A stretch of DNA of 6,058 nucleotides from Burkholderiales bacterium (GTDB taxonomy: Bacteria > Pseudomonadota > Gammaproteobacteria > Burkholderiales > Burkholderiaceae_C), in the NCBI GenBank assembly GCA_011391855.1, contig JAABPT010000114.1:1-6058 (forward strand). The letters are read 5' to 3'. The position numbers were made by a program, and so were the translations under genes. Each line of letters opens with the position of its first letter. Position 1 is the stretch's first letter. The notes under the pieces were generated by a model. It was not told where the DNA came from. It did no database searches and saw only the letters and a list, made by a program, of their open reading frames with translations. Positions 1 to 5,635 of this stretch are shown piece by piece.

Positions 1-303
1 GACGAGGGCCCGCGCCACCGCGGCACGCTGGCCGCGCTGCGCGCTCAGCGGCTGGCCGCACCGATCCGCTACGAGTCCCTGATGGGCATCGTCGACCTGT
101 GGGCCGAAAGCGCCCTGGGCCTGACCGACCGCGACCTGCGACTGATGGAGCGCCTGGCCCGCGCCCAGGCGCGCAAGGCCGGCGGCGCCGAGGAAGGTGC
201 GGTGGAGGAACTCAAGCTGATGGAGCTGGAAAACGCCTGGGGAGAGCGCCGTGCGCGCTTCGACCGGCGCAACGTGAGCCACGAGCGGCGGGTACGGTCG
301 TAA
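1..303 (+). CDS. C-terminal end of a crotonase-like protein (partial, 5' end outside window)
   Basis: An open frame runs from base 1 to a TAA at 301-303, giving 100 visible residues with no start of its own; the in-frame ATG at 82 is probably internal. Visible residues about 20-55 (APIRYESLMGIVDLW, then ALGLTDRDLRLMERLARAQ) resemble, from memory, the C-terminal helices of crotonase/enoyl-CoA hydratase family proteins, particularly the DSF-synthase (RpfF)-like branch, where a Y-EL-x-I-x-D-W pattern is followed by DLR-M-RL-AQ. The catalytic crotonase core would lie upstream and cannot be seen, so the family call is tentative. After that motif come about 45 charged, Glu/Arg-rich residues ending in RRVRS; I do not recognise this tail. 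It stops about 27 bases before the recognisable restriction-gene remnant on the other strand, so the natural C-terminus may have been altered by rearrangement. The coding frame is likely real (G/C-rich third positions, acidic and helical character); the product is uncertain. Confidence 0.5.
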   Translation, partial: DEGPRHRGTLAALRAQRLAAPIRYESLMGIVDLWAESALGLTDRDLRLMERLARAQARKAGGAEEGAVEELKLMELENAWGERRARFDRRNVSHERRVRS

Positions 304-329
304 GTCAGGCGATAGCCAGACTCCCCTGC

Positions 330-661
330 CGGAGCCGCATAGCGCCGGGCATAGGCTTTCACCTGCTCCAGCCCGCGAGTGGGCTGCAAGCGTTCCTTCT
401 TGGCCTCGACGAAGGCCAGGGTCAATGGCTGCTCGTGACTGCCAACAAAGGCACGCAACAGGTAGACCACGCGGCCGCGCCCCCGCTTGAAGGGTTTGCC
501 GTCGATGATCTCGACGCGCACCGCGCGCTGCTCACGCCGGACTTCGCCGTGCGTGGCCCGCGCTCGGCATCCGACACGCATTCAACCCAGCAGGCCTTGT
601 ACAAGGCCGGGGCGATGAGCTTGCCGCGCGTGTCGGCTTCGTTGTGGCCTGTTGCATGCAT
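330..661 (-). pseudogene. Broken N-terminal fragment of a type I restriction enzyme R subunit (HsdR-like)
   Basis: On the minus strand an ATG at 661 opens a frame reading MHATGHNEADTRGKLIAPAL and then YKACWVE, which resembles the start of HsdR-type proteins (NEAxTRxxLIDPxL...GW). Homology then moves to another minus frame, visible from about 548 leftwards: VRREQRAVRVEIIDGKP, RGRGRVVYLLR, LAFVEAKKERLQPTRGLEQ and VKAYARRYAAP. This is the PD-(D/E)XK-type nuclease region of type I R subunits (family pattern GRVDYxLR ... xxEAKAE ... GLEQAKxYA). The EAK half of the catalytic motif is kept, but the aspartate expected in the DY position is Val (RVVY). Recognisable similarity ends near 330, before the helicase domain, while a family member is many hundreds of residues long. 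A frameshift between about 583 and 545, the lost Asp and the missing helicase make this a dead remnant. It lies 20 bases downstream of parE in the same direction. No convincing ribosome binding site was seen at 661. Confidence 0.72.
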
Positions 662-681
662 TGGTATGCGCAATAGGTCAG

Positions 682-1002
682 TCAGTCCGGACCGCCAGCG
701 AGTATCGCCGCGATGTCCTGCTTTTCGCCCAGCAGGCGCACGACATCCAAGTGGTCACTGCGCTCGAAATAGAACCAGAGGACGGGAAAACGCTTCACAC
801 GCCATGCGCGCAAAGGCGGTTGCTCGTCGGGCCGAGCCCATCGCAGTGAACCCATGCCGGGCTGAGTTGTCAGCAGGTCCAGCGCGTCAAGTGCGAGACC
901 CAGACAATCTTCCCCGAGCTGCGCACCGCCCTCCAGCGCATAGTAGAAAGCCACGTCGGAGAGATCGACCTTGGCCTGCGCTCGCAGGCGCGCGGGCTTC
1001 AC
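682..1002 (-). CDS. parE: ParE/RelE-family toxin of a type II toxin-antitoxin system
   Basis: A 106-residue protein with the size and fold pattern of the RelE/ParE toxin superfamily. An N-terminal two-helix segment (residues about 5-45, AKVDLSDVAFYYALEGGAQL onwards) leads to the PGMGSLRW stretch and then the family's C-terminal beta strands: LRAWRVKRFPVLWFYF at about 64-79, then HLDVVRLLGEKQDIAAIL. The Arg-Val-x-x-Phe-Pro core followed by a D-x-x-x-V-R-x-L-H/G pattern is typical of ParE. Characterised ParE proteins block DNA gyrase, but some relatives act differently, so the target here is inferred. The start is GTG at 1002-1000, overlapping the TGA of parD (bases 999-1002 read GTGA), so the toxin is probably translated by coupling to the antitoxin and needs no strong ribosome site of its own. 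No frameshift or stop interrupts it; it looks intact. Its 3' end lies 20 bases before the hsdR remnant. Confidence 0.88.
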   Translation of the reverse strand: MKPARLRAQAKVDLSDVAFYYALEGGAQLGEDCLGLALDALDLLTTQPGMGSLRWARPDEQPPLRAWRVKRFPVLWFYFERSDHLDVVRLLGEKQDIAAILAGGPD

Positions 1003-1250
1003 TTGCCGGCGCTGGCGATCCGTTCGCGGATGCGCGCCACCTCGGCTTCCGTCAGTGGCGTCGGCGGCCCGGAGGCCAGGCCTTCTTCGATCAGTTCACG
1101 CAGGCGCATGGCAGCGCGCCGCTCGCGGTCCTGGCGCACCAGATCGCGAAGGTAGGCCGCCTCGTCCGGGAATTCGCCACGCTGAACGCGCTCTTTCACG
1201 TAGCCATGCAAGGGCTCGGGCAGTTCCACGCTGAGTGTGCTGTTGTCCAT
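999..1250 (-). CDS. parD: ParD-family antitoxin (ribbon-helix-helix, CC2985-like)
   Basis: An 83-residue antitoxin encoded directly ahead of parE. Residues 4-40 (STLSVELPEPLHGYVKERV, then RGEFPDEAAYLRDLVRQD) match the ParD pattern: a short strand with alternating residues, then two helices of a ribbon-helix-helix DNA-binding domain, with the G-x-F/Y-x-D/E-x-x-x-Y/V-x-R-D-L-V signature. Residues 41-83 are charged and would be the flexible tail that wraps and neutralises ParE. The ATG at 1250-1248 is preferred because a GGAG stands 7 bases upstream (minus strand, 1258-1261) and because the protein begins exactly where ParD proteins do, although the frame is open much further upstream inside icmF. 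ParD proteins typically repress their own operon as dimers or with the toxin; a palindrome at 1288-1299 is a candidate site. The gene begins 50 bases downstream of the icmF stop on the same strand, so read-through from icmF is possible. Confidence 0.9.
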   Translation of the reverse strand: MDNSTLSVELPEPLHGYVKERVQRGEFPDEAAYLRDLVRQDRERRAAMRLRELIEEGLASGPPTPLTEAEVARIRERIASAGK

Positions 1251-1257
1251 GGAAGTT

Positions 1258-1261
1258 CTCC
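1258..1261 (-). promoter_or_regulatory. Ribosome binding site of parD
   Basis: The minus strand reads GGAG followed by 7 bases and then the ATG at 1250. This fixes the parD start, which would otherwise be ambiguous because the reading frame continues upstream into the icmF region. It is the clearest Shine-Dalgarno match before any start in this window. Confidence 0.65.
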
Positions 1262-1281
1262 GATGCCGGACCTGGCGTCGA

Positions 1282-1299
1282 ATTATCGCCGCCGGCGGC
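1282..1299 (-). promoter_or_regulatory. Candidate parDE -10 element with adjacent 12-base palindrome (possible operator)
   Basis: In the 50 bases between the icmF stop and parD, the minus strand carries GATAAT (1287-1282), five of six bases of the sigma-70 -10 consensus, about 31 bases before the ATG. Directly upstream is a perfect palindrome, GCCGCCGGCGGC (1299-1288), which would lie in the promoter spacer, a sensible place for an autorepressing ParD/ParE complex to bind. No good -35 is present at 16-18 bases (CAGCAT or GCAGCA is found there), so the promoter is weak or depends on something else. The palindrome is not a normal intrinsic terminator for icmF because no T-run follows it. The operator role is inference only. 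Confidence 0.3.
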
Positions 1300-1300
1300 C

Positions 1301-4300
1301 CTACATGCTGCGCCGATACTGCCCGCCCACCTCGAACAGCGCATTCGTGATCTGGCCCAGGCTGCAGCAGCGCACCGCATCCATCAGCACGGCGAAGACG
1401 TTGCCATTGTCCATCACCGCCTGCTGAAGCCGCTGCAACTGAACCGGCGCCGCGGCGGCATGGCGTTCGTGGAAGGCCCGCAGGCGCTGCAGCTGCGAGT
1501 GCTTCTCCTCTTCCGTCGACCGCGCCAGCTCGATGGTCTGCGGCAATGCGTCGTGCGCGCTGCGGAAGGTGTTGACGCCGATGATGGGGTACTCGCCGGT
1601 GTGCTTGAGCATCTCGTAGTGCATGCTCTCTTCCTGGATCTTGCCGCGCTGGTAGCCGGTTTCCATCGCCCCCAGCACGCCGCCGCGTTCGGCGATCTTC
1701 TCGAATTCGCCCAGCACCGCCTCCTCGACCAGCTCGGTCAGCTCGTCGATGATGAACGCACCCTGGTTGGGGTTCTCGTTCTTGGCCAGCCCCCATTCGC
1801 GGTTGATGATGAGCTGGATCGCCATCGCGCGGCGCACGGAGTCTTCCGTGGGCGTGGTGATGGCCTCGTCGAAGGCATTCGTGTGCAGTGAATTGCAGTT
1901 GTCGTAGATCGCGATCAGCGCCTGCAGCGTGGTGCGAATGTCGTTGAACTGGATCTCCTGCGCGTGCAGGCTGCGCCCTGACGTCTGCACGTGGTACTTC
2001 AGCTTCTGGCTGCGCTCGTTGGCGCCGTAGCGGTCGCGCATCGCCACCGCCCAGAGGCGGCGCGCCACGCGGCCCAGAACGGTGTATTCCGGGTCCATGC
2101 CGTTGCTGAAGAAGAAGCTCAGGTTGGGCGCGAAATCGTCGATGTGCATGCCGCGCGCCAGATAGGCTTCGACGAAGGTGAAGCCGTTGCTGAGCGTGAA
2201 GGCGAGCTGGCTGATCGGATTCGCCCCCGCCTCGGCGATGTGATAGCCGCTGATGCTGACGCTGTAGAAGTTGCGCACGTCGTGGTGCACGAACCACTCG
2301 GCGATGTCGCCCATGACCTTCAGTGAAAACTCGGTGCTGAAGATGCAGGTGTTCTGGCCCTGGTCTTCCTTCAGGATGTCGGCCTGCACCGTGCCGCGCA
2401 CATTGGCCAGCGTCCAGGCGCGGATCTTCTGCGCTTCGTCGTCGGTGGGCTCCCTGCCGTTATCGGCGCGGAACTTGTCCAGGTTCTGGTCGATGGCCGT
2501 ATTCATGAACATGGCCAGGATCGTGGGCGCCGGGCCGTTGATCGTCATGCTGACCGAAGTGGCCGGGTGCGTGAGGTCGAAACCGCCGTACAGCACTTTC
2601 AGGTCGTCGAGCGTGGCGATGCTCACGCCGCTGTTGCCCACCTTGCCGTAGATGTCGGGCCGGAGATTCGGGTCGTTGCCGTACAGCGTGACACTGTCGA
2701 AGGCCGTGCTCAGCCGCTTGGCCGGCATGCCTTCGCTGAGCAGCTTGAAGCGCCGGTTGGTGCGGAAGGCGTCACCCTCGCCGGCGAACATGCGGGTCGG
2801 GTCCTCGTTCTCGCGCTTGAAGGCGAAGGTGCCGGCGGTGTAGGGGAAACTGCCGGGCACGTTGTCGAGCAGCAGCCACTTGAGCAGTTCGCCGTGGCAT
2901 TCGTACTTCGGCAGCGCCACCTTGCGGATCTTGCTGCCCGACAGCGTGGTGTGCGTCAGCGCGGTGCGGAGCTCCTTGCCGCGGATCTTCACCACGTACT
3001 CGTCGCCGGCATAGGCCTTCACCATGTCGGGCCACATGGCCAGCAGCTTCTTCGCCTGCGGGTCCAGCCGCGTCTCACGCTGCTCGGCCAGGTTGATGCT
3101 GGCCTCGGCAGCGCGCGGCTTGTCGGGCTTGCCGACCGTGAGCATGGCGGCGGCGGCGCGCAGCTGCTGGATCTCGCGCGCCAGCCGCGACTGCGCCAGG
3201 GCCCGCTGCTTGTAGCCGCGCACGGTATCGGCAATGTCGGCGAGATAACGCACGCGCGCGCCGGGCACGATGGGCACCTGGTGCGTGCTGTGCCGGGTGG
3301 CCACCTTGGGCAACCGCCCCTCGGCGGCCTTCATGCCCAGTGCCGCCAGGCGCGGCAGCAGCGCCTGGTACAGCGCCGTCACGCCGTCGTCGTTGAAGCG
3401 GCTGGCCATGGTGCCGAAGACCGGCATCTGCTCGGGCAGTTGCTTGAAGGCTTCCTTGTTGCGTTGCACCTGCTTGGCCACGTCGCGCAGCGCGTCGGCC
3501 GCACCCTTGCGGTCGAACTTGTTGATGGCCACGAATTCGGCGAAGTCGAGCATGTCGATCTTCTCCAGCTGGCTGGCAGCGCCGAATTCGGGCGTCATCA
3601 CGTACATGGGCACGTCGACCAGCGGCACGATGGCGGCGTCGCCCTGGCCGATGCCGGAGGTTTCCACCACGATCAGGTCGAAGCCGGCCGCCTTGCATGC
3701 GGCCAGCACGTCGGGCAGGGCCTGGCTGATTTCGCTGCCGAAGTCGCGCGTGGCCAGCGAGCGCATGAAGACCCGCGGACCGGCGCTCCACGGCCCGATG
3801 GCGTTCATGCGGATGCGGTCGCCGAGCAGCGCGCCACCGCTCTTGCGCCGGCTGGGGTCGATGCTGATGACGGCGATGCGCGAGCTGTCGCCCTGGTCCA
3901 GCCGCAGGCGGCGGATGAGTTCGTCGGTGAGGCTGCTCTTGCCGGCGCCGCCGGTGCCGGTGATGCCCAGCACGGGGATCTTCTGCGCCGCGGCGGCGTC
4001 GGCCAGAGCCGCCTTGAAGTCGGCGGCTGCGCTGCCGTTTTCCAGCGCCGTGATGGCCTGCGCCAGGGCGCGCCAGGCGGCTTCGCCGTGGCCCTGCAGC
4101 GCGGCCACGTCCTTCGGGGCATAGCCCGAGAGGTCGGTGTCGCAGCGCATCACCATCTCGCCGATCATTCCCTGCAGCCCCATGCGCTGGCCGTCCTCGG
4201 GGCTGTAGATGCGCGTCACGCCGTAGTCCTGCAGCTCGCGGATCTCGGCCGGCACGATGACGCCGCCGCCGCCGCCGAAGACCTGGATGTGCGCGCCGCC

Positions 4301-4591
4301 ACGCTCGCGCAGTAGGTCCACCATGTATTTGAAATATTCGACGTGGCCGCCCTGGTAGGAACTCACCGCGATGCCCTGTACGTCTTCCTGCAGCGCCGCC
4401 GTTACGACCTCGTCCACCGAACGGTTGTGCCCGAGGTGGATGACCTCGGCCCCCATGCCCTGCAGGATGCGCCGCATGATGTTGATGGCTGCGTCGTGGC
4501 CGTCGAACAGGCTGGCGGCAGTGACGAAACGCACCTTGTGCGCCGGCCGGTACTCGGCCAGTGCCTTGAATTCCGCGGAAAGGTCGGTCAT
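1301..4591 (-). CDS. icmF: Fused isobutyryl-CoA mutase with GTPase chaperone (IcmF)
   Basis: Adenosylcobalamin-dependent mutase that interconverts isobutyryl-CoA and n-butyryl-CoA in the cytoplasm. IcmF fuses the B12-binding subunit, a MeaB-like G-protein chaperone and the mutase barrel, in that order. Numbered from the ATG at 4591 (1096 residues): the B12 domain (about 18-150) has the lower-ligand motif FDGHDAA (Asp30, His32) and a GGGGGVI loop near 106-112. The GTPase domain (about 205-420) has a Walker A GTGGAGKS at 212-219, IDPSRR at 244-249, ETSGIGQGD at 310-318 and NKFD at 357-360. The mutase domain (about 510-1096) has TRMFAGEGD with Phe602, GQNT with Gln746, and SISGYHIAEAGA with His784. 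Phe and Gln, where methylmalonyl-CoA mutases have Tyr and Arg, point to isobutyryl-CoA rather than methylmalonyl-CoA. The protein looks intact and ends in GGQYRRSM. Start choice: 4591 gives MTDLSAEF and the usual family length of about 1,090; an in-frame ATG at 4678 would add 29 residues with poorer codon use. It is transcribed divergently from coaX. Confidence 0.95.
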   Translation of the reverse strand: MTDLSAEFKALAEYRPAHKVRFVTAASLFDGHDAAINIMRRILQGMGAEVIHLGHNRSVDEVVTAALQEDVQGIAVSSYQGGHVEYFKYMVDLLRERGGAHIQVFGGGGGVIVPAEIRELQDYGVTRIYSPEDGQRMGLQGMIGEMVMRCDTDLSGYAPKDVAALQGHGEAAWRALAQAITALENGSAAADFKAALADAAAAQKIPVLGITGTGGAGKSSLTDELIRRLRLDQGDSSRIAVISIDPSRRKSGGALLGDRIRMNAIGPWSAGPRVFMRSLATRDFGSEISQALPDVLAACKAAGFDLIVVETSGIGQGDAAIVPLVDVPMYVMTPEFGAASQLEKIDMLDFAEFVAINKFDRKGAADALRDVAKQVQRNKEAFKQLPEQMPVFGTMASRFNDDGVTALYQALLPRLAALGMKAAEGRLPKVATRHSTHQVPIVPGARVRYLADIADTVRGYKQRALAQSRLAREIQQLRAAAAMLTVGKPDKPRAAEASINLAEQRETRLDPQAKKLLAMWPDMVKAYAGDEYVVKIRGKELRTALTHTTLSGSKIRKVALPKYECHGELLKWLLLDNVPGSFPYTAGTFAFKRENEDPTRMFAGEGDAFRTNRRFKLLSEGMPAKRLSTAFDSVTLYGNDPNLRPDIYGKVGNSGVSIATLDDLKVLYGGFDLTHPATSVSMTINGPAPTILAMFMNTAIDQNLDKFRADNGREPTDDEAQKIRAWTLANVRGTVQADILKEDQGQNTCIFSTEFSLKVMGDIAEWFVHHDVRNFYSVSISGYHIAEAGANPISQLAFTLSNGFTFVEAYLARGMHIDDFAPNLSFFFSNGMDPEYTVLGRVARRLWAVAMRDRYGANERSQKLKYHVQTSGRSLHAQEIQFNDIRTTLQALIAIYDNCNSLHTNAFDEAITTPTEDSVRRAMAIQLIINREWGLAKNENPNQGAFIIDELTELVEEAVLGEFEKIAERGGVLGAMETGYQRGKIQEESMHYEMLKHTGEYPIIGVNTFRSAHDALPQTIELARSTEEEKHSQLQRLRAFHERHAAAAPVQLQRLQQAVMDNGNVFAVLMDAVRCCSLGQITNALFEVGGQYRRSM

Positions 4592-4618
4592 GGCCCTGAA
4601 CTCGTTGCGGTGAAACGG

Positions 4619-4660
4619 CTCCGGTTCGGCTGCACCGGAGTCGACGTGGGAGTCAACGTC
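4619..4660. repeat. Inverted repeat and 12-base tandem repeat just upstream of the icmF start
   Basis: CTCCGGT (4619-4625) and ACCGGAG (4634-4640) form a perfect 7-base inverted repeat with an 8-base loop. Overlapping its end are two adjacent 12-base units on the plus strand, GGAGTCGACGTG (4637-4648) and GGAGTCAACGTC (4649-4660), identical at 10 of 12 positions. GACGT (4643-4647) and ACGTC (4656-4660) also form a small inverted repeat. If translation starts at 4591, this lies in the 5' untranslated or promoter region and could be an mRNA hairpin or a protein site. If it starts at 4678, it is coding and accounts for the VDSHVDS peptide repeat. No function is known to me. Confidence 0.4.
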
Positions 4661-4744
4661 GCTTTTTGATGATGCCATGCCCGTTCCACCCCCACCTGAC
4701 GCCTGCGGGGTCGTGGTTTACCCCCACTCGCGGCGTGCTTCCGG

Positions 4745-4765
4745 GTGGCGCCACGCTGCTACGCT
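4745..4765 (+). promoter_or_regulatory. Candidate coaX promoter region with a 10-base palindrome
   Basis: Upstream of coaX lie a perfect palindrome GTGGCGCCAC (4745-4754) and a -10-like TACGCT (4760-4765), about 43 bases before the ATG at 4808. The upstream hexamers at the right distance (for example TTCCGG near 4739) are poor -35 matches. The palindrome would sit in the promoter spacer, as an operator might. Such short G/C palindromes occur by chance in DNA of this composition, so this is a weak call. The rest of the divergent interval between icmF and coaX shows no other clear element. Confidence 0.2.
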
Positions 4766-4807
4766 CGCGCCGCATCCCCAACCCCGGCTCCTGACCCCCT
4801 CAAGCCC

Positions 4808-5575
4808 ATGACCTTCCTGGCCATCGACGTCGGCAATACCCGCCTCAAGTGGGCGCTGTATGCGGCGCCCCACCCCGGCGCCACGCTGCTGCACCAGGGC
4901 GCGGTCTTCCTGGAGACCATCGACGAACTCGCCGATTGCGACTGGAGCGCGTTGCCGCACCCGTCCAGCATGCTGGGCTGCATCGTCGCCGGCGACGCCG
5001 TGCGCCGCCGCGTCGAACAGCAGATGGAGTTGTGGGACATCGAGCCGCATTGGGTCGTGCCCTCTGCCCACGAGGCCGGCCTGGTCAACGGCTATGACCA
5101 CCCCAGCCGCCTGGGCGCCGACCGCTGGGTGGCGCTGGCCGGCGCGCACTCGCGCGTGCTGGCCACGCAACAGGAGCGACCGGCACTGGTGGTGATGGTG
5201 GGCACGGCCGTCACCGTGGACGCACTCGACGCTGAAGGGCGATTTCTCGGCGGCCTCATCCTGCCCGGCTTCGGCGCCATGCTGCGTGCCCTGGAGATGG
5301 GCACCGCAGGGCTCAAGGTGCCCACCGGCGATGTCGTCGACTTCCCCACCAACACCAGCGACGCGCTCATGAGCGGCGGCGCCAATGCGATTGCCGGCGC
5401 CATCGAGCGGCAGTACCGCAAGCTGCTGGACCGCACCGGCCAGGAGCCGTTGCTGTTCATCACCGGCGGCGCGACAGTCAAGCTCACGCCGATCACCGAC
5501 CTGCCCTTCGAGCCCGTGGACACGTTGATCTTCGAGGGCTTGCTGCTGATGCAATCGCGTCGGCTGGCCTTATAG
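4808..5575 (+). CDS. coaX: Type III pantothenate kinase
   Basis: A 255-residue cytoplasmic kinase of the ASKHA fold that phosphorylates pantothenate to 4'-phosphopantothenate, the first step of CoA synthesis; type III enzymes generally need a monovalent cation and are not feedback-inhibited by CoA. Evidence: the N-terminal phosphate loop AIDVGNTRLKW (Asp7, Gly9, Asn10, Thr11); YDHPSRLGADRWVALAGA at 96-113, containing the G-x-DR motif with the expected catalytic Asp105; MVGTAVTVDAL at 130-140 for the second phosphate motif; GRFLGGLILPGFGAM at 144-158; and ITGG at 218-221. Length is normal for the family. The ATG at 4808 puts the phosphate loop at the extreme N-terminus, as usual. An in-frame GTG at 4745 would add 21 unrelated Pro/Ala-rich residues and is rejected. 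No strong Shine-Dalgarno precedes 4808. In many betaproteobacteria coaX follows birA; here its upstream neighbour is instead the divergent icmF. It is convergent with the receiver-domain gene downstream. Confidence 0.95.
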   Translation: MTFLAIDVGNTRLKWALYAAPHPGATLLHQGAVFLETIDELADCDWSALPHPSSMLGCIVAGDAVRRRVEQQMELWDIEPHWVVPSAHEAGLVNGYDHPSRLGADRWVALAGAHSRVLATQQERPALVVMVGTAVTVDALDAEGRFLGGLILPGFGAMLRALEMGTAGLKVPTGDVVDFPTNTSDALMSGGANAIAGAIERQYRKLLDRTGQEPLLFITGGATVKLTPITDLPFEPVDTLIFEGLLLMQSRRLAL

Positions 5576-5635
5576 GGCCCCAACGCTGCGCACGGGGGCA
5601 GGGCCGAGACGGGCCCAGGAAGCGGCTAACTGGGG

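Noticed and set aside
99..1427. Plus-strand open frame of 442 codons spanning the left part
   Set aside because: It runs through the hsdR remnant, parE, parD and the icmF 3' end on the opposite strand. Its Arg/Pro/Ala-rich product resembles no protein I know and is a GC-driven shadow.
999..2297. Minus-strand frame of 432 codons entering parD from within icmF
   Set aside because: Only its last 83 codons (from the ATG at 1250, with GGAG 7 bases upstream) are the parD antitoxin. The upstream part is icmF read in the wrong frame.
2567..4315. Plus-strand open frame of 582 codons opposite icmF
   Set aside because: It mirrors icmF in a high-GC gene, where antisense frames stay open. The product is His/Gly/Ala-rich with no domain, while the minus strand gives a full IcmF with all motifs.
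4651..4656. TTGACT on the minus strand as a -35 box for icmF
   Set aside because: No acceptable -10 lies 16-18 bases downstream (GCAGCC is found), so it does not form a promoter.
4745..4807. Upstream GTG start for coaX
   Set aside because: It would add 21 Pro/Ala-rich residues before the phosphate loop, which in this family sits at the extreme N-terminus. The ATG at 4808 fits.
4747..4890. Exact 14-base direct repeat GGCGCCACGCTGCT at 4747-4760 and 4877-4890
   Set aside because: One copy is in front of coaX and the other is inside its coding sequence. With such G/C-rich content and no flanking signature, it is more likely chance or a small local duplication than a functional element.
4718..5554. 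Minus-strand open frame of 278 codons opposite coaX
   Set aside because: His/Gln/Arg-rich antisense shadow of coaX with no recognisable domain.
5576..5635. Bidirectional terminator between coaX and the receiver gene
   Set aside because: Several G/C runs (GGGCCC) could fold, but there is no stable stem followed by a T-run on either strand.
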